This document shows, in pieces, positions 25,371 through 37,093 of a stretch of 64,000 nucleotides of DNA (the stretch's first letter is position 1; each line of letters starts with the position of its first letter). Source of the DNA: Larix kaempferi. Its lineage: Eukaryota; Streptophyta; Pinopsida; Pinales; Pinaceae. The position numbers were made by a program, and so were the translations under genes. The DNA is taken from the NCBI GenBank assembly GCA_027924585.1, contig BSBM01000436.1, positions 9,377,001-9,441,000 of the forward strand. Reading direction: 5' to 3'. The notes below the pieces were generated by a model. The model saw nothing but the letters and a program-made list of their open reading frames with translations, was not told the origin of the DNA and ran no database searches.

Positions 25371-26035
25371 TCCCATAGGATCCTTACTAATTTAGAAAAA
25401 AAAGCACACAATAAAATAAGAAATTGTGATTAAATTTGAAATCAAACTGAAAAGCATTGGCAGCCTCTAAGGGAGGGTGCCTTAAAAAAGCTCGAATAAA
25501 GTGGACCGTTGAGAATCTGTATCAACATAAATTTGAGTATCATCTTCAGAGAGAGGAGAAAAAAGCAGGGAATTATATATCCGTTGAAGGCAGGCTGTCT
25601 CCATGTAGTTTGAGTTTCGATGTATGAGTCTTGTTTGCTTACAATAGAGGAGGAGGATGGACCGAATTGGAGGAAAAAAATTATCGGCTGGAGCAAACAA
25701 ATTCGAGGGTTACGCAGCCGAACTGCTCTGTGAAGGATCACACAATTTTACTATGCATCGCGGTAGTCTTGCCGACAGTATCAGTAACAGTAACAGACGC
25801 ATCCACACGCAATCGAAACCGCTCGGGTCCTTCAATTTTTTTAACTGTGAATACATATGCGCAGAATAATCACAGAGCCATCAATCTTCATTTGTTTTTG
25901 AGGAGGAGCACGTTAGTTTTCTACTGACTAAAAGAAGGCGCTCATCTCAGCCTAATATCTAAATATTTGTATATTTGTTTCATATATATTTTCCTCTACA
26001 CAGTAAGCCTCAATTAGGGAACGAGATTAAGTTAA
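25371..26035 (+). promoter_or_regulatory. Upstream region of the Hsp20-like gene
   Basis: The left part matches 21715-22000. The exon-like segment (25620-25740) is the third copy of that repeat. A TATA-like CATATATATT lies near 25980, about 50 bp before the ATG, which is short for a plant promoter and leader; the true start may be further left. No clear heat-shock element was found in this copy. Confidence 0.35.
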
Positions 26036-26719
26036 ATGGATGTGGATCTAGCATTAGGTATCAGTCATGCAGGAAATCGTCTTGGCGGGTTTGGAAACAT
26101 ACCCAGAACTTCTCTTAATCCGATATCCATGGAGCCAGAATTCGAGCCTGAAGTGTACTGGAAGGAGACCCCAGAATCTCATATCGTCGTCGTTAATCTG
26201 CCAGGTATAATTTCCATGAATATATATGTCTTTAGTTTTTAGAGATCTTCCAGGCGGTGCAGCCTCTATTAGTATTTGTAAAGTTTTGTTGATAATTGAA
26301 TGAGAATCCATGGTTTATTTGTGCAGGTTTCACACGTGAAGATGTGCAAGTGCATATTGATAAGTGGGGAAATCTCATTATTAACAGAGAACGTCGTGTG
26401 GAGGAATTCGTGCTGGTGGGAAGGGAGAATGTACAAAATGGAGAGACTAGGCGGGCAAAGATTCAGAAAGATTTTTGGCTTCCCATCTCAGAATTTAAAT
26501 TTGGAGCGCATCATTGCCAATTTTGAGAATGAAAGGTTGTATGTCTGGCTGCCTAAAGTCGAAGCAAAACACAGAACAGCTACGGAAGAATCACTAGAAT
26601 TGCCGGATGAGGAAAGGGCAGAAGCTAAACATGAGGAATACTCGGGGACAATTTCTGCTGAGACAGGCTCTCCCAGCGAATCTAAATTAAGGGAAGGAAC
26701 GGTGGCGGCAAGAAGATGA
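26036..26719 (+). pseudogene. Hsp20/alpha-crystallin-domain gene with one intron and a frameshift
   Basis: The product would be a small heat-shock-like protein of about 185 residues. Exon 1 (26036-26204) encodes an N-terminal arm ending VVVNLPG. A GT-AG intron of 122 bp (26205-26326, pyrimidine-rich before GTGCAG) splits the glycine codon. Exon 2 continues FTREDVQVHIDKWGNLII, the start of an alpha-crystallin beta-sandwich, through KDFWLP. The domain then resumes one frame over with NLERIIANFENERLYVWLPK, the conserved end strand of plant Hsp20 domains. The break lies at about 26482-26500 and equals one extra base; without it the first frame stops at 26526. An acidic tail reaches TGA 26717-26719. 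The domain plus tail resembles RTM2-like Hsp20 proteins rather than typical class I sHSPs. A sequencing error would make it intact. Confidence 0.75.
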
Positions 26720-26754
26720 CTGAAAAACACCAGAACATCTTACATTTTACTCTC

Positions 26755-26990
26755 TCTGCTTTCAGAAGCCCTACTTCCTTTTTCAAATTCTGTCAGAAAT
26801 AGTAATGAAAGCCTTCCTTTCGTTTTCTAAATTTGATGGAAAATATTTCAGGTTCGGCTCTGTTATGTTCTTGCAAACCAATCGCTGTTCAATATGATTC
26901 AGTCCTTCCAAACCCTTCTTCTTCAACGAATTTCAGCCCCTTCAGACCCTTAACTTGAACAGCACAGGTATGGACGTTTAATGGCTTGTT
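26755..26990 (+). other. 3' flank of the Hsp20-like gene
   Basis: This is the fourth copy of the sequence seen at 11880, 22390 and 23290, here in its place directly after the coding region. It is probably 3' UTR or adjacent DNA. The other copies lack the gene, which is why they are read as relics of duplication. Confidence 0.55.
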
Positions 26991-27349
26991 ATGTTCTGTA
27001 TGTTAAAGGTTTTCAATCTCAGCGATTTTCTTTTTTTGAATTCTGCGTGATTCTCTGTAAATATTGTAAGTTTTGTATGTTAAAAGTTTTTCAATCTCTG
27101 CGACTGTCATATAAAGAGCTCTGTATGACTTTGTTGATCGTGATCCCCGTAAACACTAGTTTCTACATTCTCCCACCAAGAATAGCCGCGTATAAAATGT
27201 TACCCATGGACTTGTAATATTTTATGGAGTTCGATCTGTGCATTAAGTTCGGCATCGCCAATTTTCATAATTTTGGGATTTTCCTTATTAATGCTGGTGT
27301 TTCCAATTTTAATAATTTTGGGATTTTCCTTATTAGCTGTAGAAGGACT
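26991..27349. repeat. Intergenic DNA with a 47-bp tandem repeat
   Basis: Two units containing TTTTGGGATTTTCCTTATTA lie at about 27258-27340. Before them, phrases around TATGTTAAA(A/G)GTTTTTCAATCTC are doubled (26998 and 27077). No gene. Confidence 0.6.
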
Positions 27350-28335
27350 ATGACCTGTAATCTAGTTATCAACAGAGCACCAAAACACCTTCCTCCAACC
27401 TGAGGGTATAAACGGATCCATCGATCCGCCATGACAAAGAAAAAAATTAACTCTACCTCAAGTGTAGAATATGTTCTGCTAAAGTTATACCTCGATTCAC
27501 TATGGATCGGAAACGTGAATCTACCTCCCTCGTTTACTCTCTCTTGAGTTGCCCTTCCTTGGAATCCTTTGCAAGCGCAGGCCTTCCCATGCGGCCTCAT
27601 CTAGACAGAACCATCCATGACCTGTCCTCATGCATGCATCTCTCCTCTGCAACAAGCTTCAATAATCTCACAAATCCACGTTCTCAGATCTGAGGTGCTC
27701 ATTGTCCTCTCTTCTTATCTTCATTCATTCGGCTAGGGTTTCCACCATAGACTGGCTTCTTCAATCTTACTTCTGGATTGTGACTCCACGATTGGATATA
27801 TTTGCTTCTGCACGAGGCTTGACTCGACTCTCATGCCTCTCAGATCATGGTTCATCGATTCATGAATATTTGCACAATGTCAGAATGGCGGCTCTCTTCT
27901 CTTTATATATCCACGCAGACTTCTTCCCTGTTCTTTTTCCACACGGATTTACTCAACGGAATTTTCCTTTTTCCATGTGGGATTCTTTGTCGGTTCAGTC
28001 TTCTCTCCCATGGCCATCCACTTCCTTTGCAGGAGTGACACGTCTTCCACGCAGGATGATTTATTCTTCTATGCAGGGTTCTCTTTCCTCCATGCCTTCA
28101 GCTTTCACTCCTCATGCTCCACGGACTCCACCTTCACGGGGCTAGGGTTTCTCTCTACGACCAAGTGGAGGGAGACCTCTTCTTTAGCTTCACGATTCTT
28201 TGTTTCTATTACTCGCAGGTCATCTAGATCCTACGATAGACTTCTACACATGCACGACCGTGCAGATCAACTTCTTCTCATGCAATCAATCATTGTAACC
28301 CTTCCATTACAACCACAGGCTTCTTAATAATACAA
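27350..28335. other. C/T-rich block of unknown origin
   Basis: About 1 kb, markedly richer in C and T on the + strand than its surroundings, with words such as GCTAGGGTTTC. Frames of up to 147 codons (27702-28145) are Ser/Phe-rich with no recognisable domain. The right end (TGTAACCCTTCC...AATAATACAAT, 28290-28330) resembles the R-U5 end of an LTR or a gene 3' end. It may be an LTR remnant, but no inverted TG...CA ends or second copy were found. Confidence 0.3.
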
Positions 28336-29206
28336 TAGATCCAATTGGAGCGCATTTCCTTGAAAATCGATTGGGATTTAGAAATGGCATATTCCTTGAA
28401 AAGTGAAGCATATTCATTCGTCGATCTTTGTAAGATATTAATTATCATTGAATAAAACAAAATATCAAAACTCTATTTGGACTCATGAATTCGGGTTGTT
28501 TATGTAACTATTCATTTTCAAATCACTCACGTTGATATCATTCCCTGTTTTAAAATTTTAAATCATAAAAGGGAATCTTTATGTCAGTTTTCATCATTAC
28601 GTTGTGTCCATCACTAAGCCACCTCATCCATTATGGCCTCTACCATGCGTTTTCGTCTTTCTATGTTCTCGGCATATTACATTTCATTATCGTTATTTGA
28701 ATGTTGTATTTTAATAAGTTGTCTTCTTTCCACTTTGCATGCTTCATTATGTTAAATTGTTTGTGTTTAAAATTTACTATTAGTAAATTTTTATTATAAT
28801 GATTAAATCTATGATAATTGTAATAGAAATTTGTGTCTTTAATATATATATATATAATGCCAAAAAAATATGTAACTCTTTTACACATATCGAATAACCA
28901 ATATTTTTATTTGATGTATTATGTTTAAAGTAATGATAATAAATAAAATATATTTTATAAAATATAAATAAAATTTTATGATCAATTCCTTATTTATGTT
29001 AGTTATTTTTATTGGTTTTTTCTTCTTTGTTATATTTTTTACTTGTGATTCTTTATGTTTTGTTTTTAATGTGGGATTTTTTTTCCCCTTGTTTTTCACT
29101 TAGTTATTTACTTATTAGCTTTCTATTTTATATTAATTTTTTCTATTTTTTATTTCAAAATACAAAATGTATGTCCCATTTGTTATTTCATAAAAAACTA
29201 GATTTT

Positions 29207-29208
<2 letters not shown>
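28336..29208. other. AT-rich intergenic DNA
   Basis: Strongly AT-rich with long T runs. No repeat family, coding frame or RNA gene recognised. Confidence 0.6.

Positions 29209-29240
<32 letters not shown>
29209..29240. repeat. (AT)n microsatellite
   Basis: An uninterrupted AT dinucleotide run of about 32 bp. Confidence 0.95.
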
Positions 29241-29243
<3 letters not shown>

Positions 29244-29344
29244 GTTTGGGTTTAAGATTTAGCTTGGTTTGGGGTTTGGGCAAGTATTAAGTTTAGAAAT
29301 AAGATGGAACCAATCTTACAATTAGGCTTAAGGATTTAGACATA

Positions 29345-29625
29345 AGATTTTGACTTAGGAGGTTAGGTTAGCGTAGGCTAAAGTAGGTTAGTATAAGATA
29401 AAGTAGGCTAGGTTAGCGTAGGCTAAAGTAGGTTAGTATAGGATAAAGTAGGCTAGGTTAGGGTAGTATAGGCTATGCTAAGGTAGTATAAGGTTGGGTA
29501 GTCTATCGTATGCTATGGTAGGGTAGGGTAGGTTAAAGTAGGTTAGGCTATGCTAAAGTAGGTCGGGTTAGGTAGTATAGGCTAGGCTACCATAGGGTTG
29601 ACTAGGTCAAGCTAGTAAAGGGTAG
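29345..29625. repeat. TAGGCTAGGTTAG-type minisatellite
   Basis: About 280 bp built from variants of GTAGGCTA, GGTTAG and AAAGTAGG. One 49-bp unit is nearly perfectly doubled at 29355-29455. It grades directly into the polypurine tract. The strand is G-rich with almost no C. Confidence 0.8.
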
Positions 29626-32025
29626 GTCAGGGAAAAGGAGGAGGGAGGAGAAGGAGGGAAAAGGAGGAGGAGGGAGGAGAAGGAGGGAAAAGGAGGGACG
29701 AGAGGGGGTTGGGAGAGGCGAGAGGAGGGGGGGATGAGGTGGAGGATGAGGAGGAGGAAGAGGAGTAGGAGGAGGAGTGGGAGAAGGGGGGGGAGAGGGG
29801 GGGGGCGAGGAGGAGGGGAGGAGGAGGGAGAGGAGAGGGGGGGTGAGGAGGAGGAGGAGGAGGAGGGGAGTGGGAGAGGAGGAGGAGGAGTGGAGGAGAT
29901 GGAGGAGGTGGAGGAGGGGGGGAGGGGAGGCAGGAGGAGGGGGAGGAGAAGGGGGGAGGTGGAGGAGGAGGGAGGAGAAGGAGGGAAAAGGAGGGAGGAG
30001 AGGGGCTTGGGAGAGGCGAGAGAAGGGGGGATGAGGTGGAGGATGAGGAGTAGGAGGAGGAGTGGGAAGATTATGAAGAGGGGGGTGGAGGAGGATGGGA
30101 AGGTTGGGGGAGGAGAGGGGGTGGAAGGGAGGGGTGTAGGAGAGTGGGTGGGATAGGAGGGGTAGGAGAGGGGAGGGAAAGGAGGATGAGGAGGACGAGG
30201 AGGAAGAAGGAGGGGGGGGGTGAGTAGGAGGAGGAGGAGGAAGGAGGGTGGCAGGGGAGGCAGAGGAGGAGGAGGAGGGAGGAGGAGGAGGAAGGAAGAG
30301 GCAGGGGAAGAGGAGGAGGAGATGTAGGAGGGGGAAGGAGGTGGAGGAGGAGGAGGGGGAGGAGTAGAAAGAGGGGGAGGAGGAGGAGGAGAAGGAGGGG
30401 GAGAGCGGGGGGGGGGGCTAGGAGGAGGAGGAGGAGGAGGAGGAAGGAGGGGGGCCAGGGGAGGAGGGTGGAGCAGGAGAAGGGGGAGTTAGAGGGGGAG
30501 GGAGAGGGGGGGGCAAGGAGGAGGAGGAGGAGGAGAAGGAAGGAGGGGGGCAGGGGATGAGGAGGAGGGGGGATGAGGGAGAGGAGAGGGGGGGTGAGGA
30601 GGAGGAGGAGGAGGAGGAGGAGGGGGGGGGGGAGAGGAGGAGGAGGAGGGGGGGTGGGAGAGGAGGAGGAGGAGGAGGAGGGGGTGGGAGAGGGGGAGGA
30701 GAAGGGGGGAAGCAGAGGAGGAGGGAGGAGAAGGAGGGAAAAGGAGGGAGGAGAGGGGGTGGAGGAGGATGGCGAAGGAGGGGGGGAAGAGAGGGGGTGG
30801 CAAGGAGGGGTGTAGGAGAGGGGGGTCATATAGGAGGGGTAGGAGAGGGGGGTGAGGAGGACGAGGAGGAGGAGGAGGAGAAAGGGGGAGGCAGAGGAGG
30901 AGGGAGGAGGAGGGAGGAGGAGGAGGAGGAGAGGAGGGGGAGGATTAGGAATAAGGGGAGGAGGAGGATGAGAAGGGGGGGGAGGAGAGGGGATGGCGAG
31001 GAGGGGGTAGGAGACAGGGGGGATAGGAGCAAAAGGAGAGGGGGGCGAAAGGAGGAGGAGGAATGCGGGGGTCGGGGGAGGAGGGAGGAGGGTGGAGAAG
31101 AAAGGGGGAGGCAGAAGAGGAGAGAGGAGAGAGGAGGAGGAGGTGTGGGAGCATTAGGAATAGGGGGAGGAGGAGGATGAGAAGGGGGGGGAAGAGGGGG
31201 GTGGCGAGGAGGGGTTAGGAGAGGGGGGGGATAGGAGGGATAGGAGGAGGAAGAGGAGGAGGAGGAACACAGGGGTCGGGGGAGGAGGGAGGAGGGTGGA
31301 GTAGGAGGGAGGAGGTGGAGTAGCGGAAGTATTAGGAAGAGGGGGAGGAGGAGGAGAAGGGATGGTGAGGACATCGGGAGGCAAAGAGGAGGAGGAGGAG
31401 GAGGAGGAGGAAGGAGGGGGGAGGGCAGGAGGAGGAGGGTGGGAGGAAGGAGAGAAGAGGGGCATGAGGAGGAGGAGGAGGAGGAGGGTGGGAGGGGAGG
31501 AGGAGGAGGGTGGGAGGGGAGGAGGAGGAGAGGGGGTGGAGGAGGACAGAGGAGGTGGAGGGGAGGTGGGAGGAAGGGGGAGAATGGGGGAGGAGGAGGA
31601 GGAGGGAGGAGAAGGAGGAAGAGGAGGATGTGAGCAGAGTGGGGGAGGAGGAGGAGGAGGATAACAGGGGTGAGGAGTAGGAGGAGGAAGTGGAGTACGA
31701 GGAGGGGGGGGTGAGATGAGGGAAAGGAGAGGGGAGGTGAGGAGGAGGAGCAGAGGGGGTGGAAGAGGAGGGGGGAGGTGGGAGGAGGCGTAGGAGGAGG
31801 AGGATGGAGGAGGTGGATGAGGATGGAGTAGTAGTGGGAGAGGGTGGAGGAGGAGGGGGAAGGAGAAGGAGGAGGGCGAGGAGGAGTGAGGAGGGAGGCG
31901 GGAGGAGGAGGAGGAGGAGGAGGAGGAGGGAGGGGAGGGGAGGGGAGGGGAGGGGAGGGGGGAGGAAGAGGAGGAGGGAAGAGGTGGAGGAGGGAAAAGG
32001 GTAGGAGGAGAGTGTGGGGGAGCAA
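29626..32025. repeat. Polypurine (GGA-rich) tract 1, about 2.4 kb
   Basis: The + strand is almost all G and A, mostly GGA, GGAGGA and G runs of up to nine, with rare T and rarer C. Long reading frames on both strands (Gly/Glu/Arg-rich or Pro/Ser/Leu-rich) are a consequence of the composition and are not genes. The right half shares specific phrases with tract 2, e.g. GGAGGTGGATGAGGATGGAG (31810 and 37354). Such DNA can form triplexes and G-quadruplexes. Confidence 0.9.
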
Positions 32026-32036
32026 TGGAAACGACA

Positions 32037-33252
32037 TATTCTCGGATCGATCGAGATTGGATTGTGATCGAAATGACATAGCACAACAACGTAAAGATGA
32101 CATGAGAACGGTGTTTACAACAGAGTATTTCAATGAAAACCAAATTCTATTCGTCGATCAAGCTGTGAAAAACACTCCAATATATACATCAATACAAAAT
32201 TCCTAGACGGATGGCAGCGTCTCTCCGAGAAGAGATGTGACGGGCACTCTCATACATAAAATGCCAAACACAATAGGCACTCTCATACCTAATACTTCAA
32301 CAAGTATTTTTATTCATAATAGGAAATTACCTAATACTAAGTTGCATTGCTCAAGTGTTCTACCTCTCTAATATACGAAACGCAGTTGAGGGTTCTCCCA
32401 CGGTTCTCCTATCATAGTTCTATCTTCTTATACAAAAAGTGATTTTAACTTGAACTTGATTCGAACACTTGAATCAAGGCGGTCATCTTCACGGTACCTA
32501 TAAGCACATTGATGTATCTCCACTTAGCAACTCGAGCAGGTAATGGCGTCGACTTAACTGATTAGTTTTTGTTCAAAAATAAGGTAAACACAATCCCTAA
32601 TTCTTCTTGTGAACTTTAGCGATCTATCCATCACCTACATTTCATCAAGCTTGCTCGATCCAAGTTAGTTTATGAAAGCATCAAAAGACATAAGAAGAAC
32701 CAAAGCATATCGCATACTTCATAAGGGCCTCAATACTCATTGCATTGGCTCAAAATATCTCAAGACCATTAAAAATGTTAATGCTCGGCTCAGCTTTAGA
32801 TATCCGGAAATGCAAGGTAGGCCATCTAGTCCAGAGATATGGGCTCTAGGAATATACTAAATATTGTCCCATCATAACCCTTTTATTAACCTTGTCGTGT
32901 GTCCTGGATAATCTAGTGTCTGTGCTTGGAACCACCCATGAAACGAGGGGAAGTACAAAGGGGTTTTCCTCGGGCGTTGTAACCTAGAATAAATAAAATA
33001 AAATATTCTGTGAATAGTTTAAATGTTTTCCATGGACATGTTAAAAATGTGACAAGTTTGCATGTGATGTATAGCTAGAATGGCTAGTGGAAAGCATGCA
33101 TCAACTACAATTCTGTGTCCAAGCTCTAGAGGAAAAAACATGACTTCCTCCCTATTTTTGTGTCAAAATTGTGTAGCATGATTACCAATAATAGCTCTAT
33201 GCTCGTGGAAAAGCAAACATTGTTGAAAAATACCAACACCGAAGCAACATTG
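32037..33252. repeat. 1.2-kb direct repeat, copy 1
   Basis: Aligned end to end with 35729-36953, starting at ATTCTCGGA and ending near GAAGCAACAT(T/C)GGG, in the same orientation, about 3.7 kb apart. The copies differ by scattered substitutions and small indels. A 62-codon frame (32672-32860) is shared but shows more replacement than silent differences. The length and spacing suit LTRs of a small element, yet TG...CA ends and PBS are not evident. Confidence 0.8.
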
Positions 33253-33275
33253 GGTGACCTACACTCAACCTTAAG

Positions 33276-33703
33276 GATGGTGATGTGATTCAAAGCTTTT
33301 CCGAGTACTACCAACCACCTGATGACTTCGTGAAAGCTCTTCCACATGGAGATGGAAATGGAACAAAGAAGAAGGAGAAACTAGTATTGGTTGGTCACGG
33401 TGTGGGAGGCGTGGACCTAAATTGTATTATGGATCAATTCCTAAGGGAAAATTGTTGCAGCCGCGTATTCTACAATGCTTTCATGCCCCTCCCTGGTACA
33501 ACCCCCCTTCAGTTGATAGGCCAGTTATTACCAGATCGTATGAATACCATACTACGTTCACTTAATTTGATCGAGCTTAGGATCATGTTTTGTTGATGTT
33601 TCATGTTCTCTTTTTTTAGTTTTATCAGAGATATCAAACGCGGGGAGAGGTGGAATTCATGTATGGACTTGAGGAAGAACCGAGAAGGCCGATGTCCATC
33701 TAG
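33276..33703 (+). pseudogene. Methylesterase-like alpha/beta hydrolase fragment lacking the nucleophile serine
   Basis: From 33276 the frame reads GDVIQSFSEYYQPPDDFVKALP, then KLVLVGHGVGGVDLN, then VFYNAFMPLPGTTP. This is the order and spacing of the nucleophile-elbow exon of the plant methylesterase/hydroxynitrile lyase family (SABP2/MES type). The family motif is GHSxGG with Ser as nucleophile; here the codon is GGT (Gly). The frame reaches a stop at 33594-33596. A possible last-but-one exon (33620-33700: GEVEFMYG...RRPMSI) follows a TTTTTTTAG acceptor but ends in TAG. There is no start exon: the left side is the 1.2-kb direct repeat ending at 33252. It is therefore a partial, probably inactive copy. 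A non-catalytic hydrolase-fold protein is the alternative. Confidence 0.55.
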
Positions 33704-34799
33704 GTAAATCTCTGAGCCGCTTAACCTTTGTTAAATGTGATAACCATGGCTAATAAGCTCATGTGATCGAGCGTGACTAAGAGTGCAGAAGCTCGAGAGA
33801 TTCGACCCCTGGTCTTATTAAACTATTGTCACATGTAAGACTTTTGATATTTTGAATAGATAAAAGTTAACAATTGTTTTTTTCTTTTAACTCAATTTTT
33901 AGAATACCAATTTTGTTGATCTCTCTAAATGCTTTGTTGTTAAGATCTGTGCTCTATACTCATGAAAGAGTTAAACGACTTTCATCTTTGTCTCAAAGAG
34001 TGCTCAAGAATGCTTAAAATTAAGACCAAACTTATTTTTACAATATTAATGTTATTTGTGTCTTGTGTTTTAGATGTATATTATTTTTTTTCTTATGCCG
34101 AAGTTGTTTGTCGTATATTTTCCTTCCTTCCTGCGAAGCCTTAAATTATTTAGTTTGAAATTTAGTATGTAACTCGATCCTATAACACACACTACTTTTG
34201 GCATCACATTTGAGTTGTTGTTTGGGAATTTAGCATCTTTGCTACAGAGCCCTAGTTTTTTCAGCTTGATGTATGACATATTTTCTCAAGAAAACTTATT
34301 ATGGTCATGCATTTGGGAGACACAATATTGTAATTTAATGGAAAATACGATAATGTATTTGTTTCAATTGATACTTTTTAATGTATTACCATTTTTTCAA
34401 ATTGACAAATTTGTTACAATATTGCTTTTGTTTATCAATTTTAATTTAGCTTCTTGCTATAAGCATTGTATATTAACTAGCCTTTGTTTGCGAAAAGTTT
34501 TTTTAGTTTCCTCTATCATTTTCTATTAGTTTAATACATCATTTTTAAAATAAAATTTGTTTATCTATGAGCCTTTGTATAGTATCATGCATTCTCTTTG
34601 TTAAAATGTGGAGTAACAATGTACCCTTAACCGCTACTTTTCATGATATCAACACTTATCTAAAATACATCATTTTAGATCGAAGGGTTATGCAATAAGG
34701 TGATACTAGCATAGCCATTCTAAGCACTAAATCTACTTAGAGAGATAAGATATTAAATGTAGTTGTTGATGTAAGACTTGTTATATTTTTTTGTTTTGG

Positions 34800-34840
<41 letters not shown>

Positions 34841-35302
34841 GTGTGGGGTGTTGTGCTAGTAAATAGGTCATTGGCAAGCGTAAATAAATTGTTTCTTGAA
34901 TAGTACACCAAACAAGAATATTACCCTCACCAAGGCCATCTCACTTCGGATCTCCAATTTCACAATTCCAGCTATTGACCTTTGGGGCTTGGGTCTAAAA
35001 TGGAACAAAAGAGAACAGGTTGTCTTTCCAATGGGTACATCTCGTCCATAGCTTTCCAACTATCTATCGCATGCCCAAAGCAGAGAAGAGAACGGATGAA
35101 CTGGCTACAATAAGCCGATATAGGTTCCATGGTTGCAAACTATAATAGAGCTTAATGGAGCTTAATGAGAAGAAAATTAATGGATATAATTACACCAATA
35201 CTCCGCTGTCACTGTGCCTTTCGCACTACCAAAATTAGCAGGTAAAAACACACATAATCTAACAACACAGCCCAAAATTCATCACTCGGAGGGTTCCTGT
35301 GT
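33704..35302. other. Intergenic AT-rich DNA with a (TA)n run
   Basis: No gene recognised. A (TA)n microsatellite lies at 34804-34838. Frames of 60-105 codons (e.g. 34215-34529) are hydrophobic and T-rich by composition. Phrases at 34868-35060 resemble nothing else in the window. Confidence 0.5.
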
Positions 35303-35366
35303 GAGTCGACAACTAACTCGAGTGGTGCTTATAATAGTCGACAACTAACTCGGGTGGTGCTTATAA
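35303..35366. repeat. 31-bp tandem repeat, two units
   Basis: AGTCGACAACTAACTCG(A/G)GTGGTGCTTATAA occurs twice in a row, just left of direct-repeat copy 2. The following DNA to 35728 has no recognised feature. Confidence 0.85.
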
Positions 35367-35728
35367 CACTGACTAAATACATAAAACAATCATTTAACGA
35401 GACGTCTACATATAGATCAAATTGCGCATCGTCTATGCCGTCTCCTGAACACTCCTATGCCCAATCCAGATAATCCTTCGTAGCTAGTCTCCATGGAGTT
35501 TATCTTGGGTCCACCATCATCCAAGCATGGTAATGATTGCATTTTCTTGGTTATCTTAGAGAACCCTATACGAAGAGTGTCACAACGGAAGGCACTACTA
35601 ATTTATTCTTAGAGACTGTCTAGCTTCCCAAAGCCCATTGCTTTCGATAGGGATAGCGTGTTCTTAGGTATCTTTTGGTATAGCCTTCGGCCCATCATGG
35701 ACACCAAACTCACCAGATCGGCCACATT

Positions 35729-36953
35729 CCATTCTCGGACCGATAGAGATTGGATTAGGATCGAAATGCCATAGCACAACAATGCCAAGATGACACAAGA
35801 ACGATGCTTAAAACATATTATTTCAATGAAAATCAATCTCTATTAGTCGATCAAGCTATGAAAAACACTCCAATATAGGACATCAATACAAAATGCCTAG
35901 ATGGATGGCAGCTTCTCTTCGAGAAGAGATGTGACGGGCACTCTCATACGTAAAACGCCAAACACAATAGGAACTCTCATACCTAATGCTTCAACAAGTC
36001 TTTTATTCATAATAGGAAATTACCTAATACTAAGTTGCACTGCTCAAGTGTTCTACCTCCCCAATATGCGAAATGCAGCCTAGAGTTCTCCCACATTTCT
36101 CCTATCGTAGTTCTATCTTCTTATACAAAAAGTGCGTTTAACTTGAACTTGAGTCGAACACTTGAATCAAGGCAGTCATCTTCACGGTACTTATAATCAC
36201 ATTGATGTATCTCCACTCAGCAACTCGAGCAGGTAATGGCATTGACTTAACTGATTAGTTTTGTTCAAAAATAAGGTAAACGCGATCCCTAATTCTTCTC
36301 GTGAACTTTAACGATCTATCCATCACCTACATTTCATCCAGCTTATTCTTGCTCAATCCAAGTTAGTTTATGAAAGCATCAAAATACATAAGAAGAACCA
36401 AAGCGTATCGGATACTTCATAAGGGCCTCAATAGTCATTGCATTGGCTCAAAATATCTCAAGACCATTAAAAATGTTAATTCTCAGCTCAGCTTTAGCTA
36501 TCCAGAAATGCAAGGTAGGCCATCTAGTCCAGAGAGATGGGCTCTAGGAATATACTAAATATTGTTCCATCATCACCATGTTATTAACCTCGTCATGTGT
36601 CCTGGATAATCTAGTGTCTAGGCTTGGAACCACCCATGAAATGAGGGGAAGTACATAGGGGTTTTCCTCGGGCGTTGTAACCTAGAATAAATAAAATAAA
36701 ATATTGTGTGAATAGTTTAAATGTTTTCCATGGACATGTTAAAAATGTGACAAGTTTACATGTGATGTATAGCTAGAATGGCTAGTGGAAAGCATGCATC
36801 AACTGCAATTCTGTGTCCAAGCTCTAGAGGCAAAAACATGACTTCCTCCCTATTTTTGTGTCAAAATTGTGTAGCATGATTACCAATAATAGCTCTATGC
36901 TCGCGGAAAAGAAAAAATTGTCTACAAATACCATCACTGAAGCAACATCGGGT
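35729..36953. repeat. 1.2-kb direct repeat, copy 2
   Basis: Second copy of 32037-33252. The shared 62-codon frame is at 36370-36558. It is followed by 140 bp of unique sequence and then polypurine tract 2, whereas copy 1 is preceded by tract 1. Confidence 0.8.
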
Positions 36954-37093
36954 TGGTAAGGCTTATAACGACTTGATTTCGCAAACCATGCAACAAAGTT
37001 CCATTAAAGGGACCACTGTATCTCGACTATAAACAACTAAACAAAAGTTTTCACGTGCCATTAAGATGAAGGAATGATAGCATTTGATTGGAT

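Noticed and set aside
27702-28145. 147-codon frame as a protein-coding gene
   Set aside because: Ser/Phe-rich, no domain, overlapped by other open frames in C/T-rich DNA, no splice or promoter context.
29734-32206. Very long reading frames on both strands (up to 435 codons)
   Set aside because: They follow from GGA-rich composition with few T on one strand; proteins are pure Gly/Glu/Arg or Pro/Ser/Leu with no domain, and several frames are open together.
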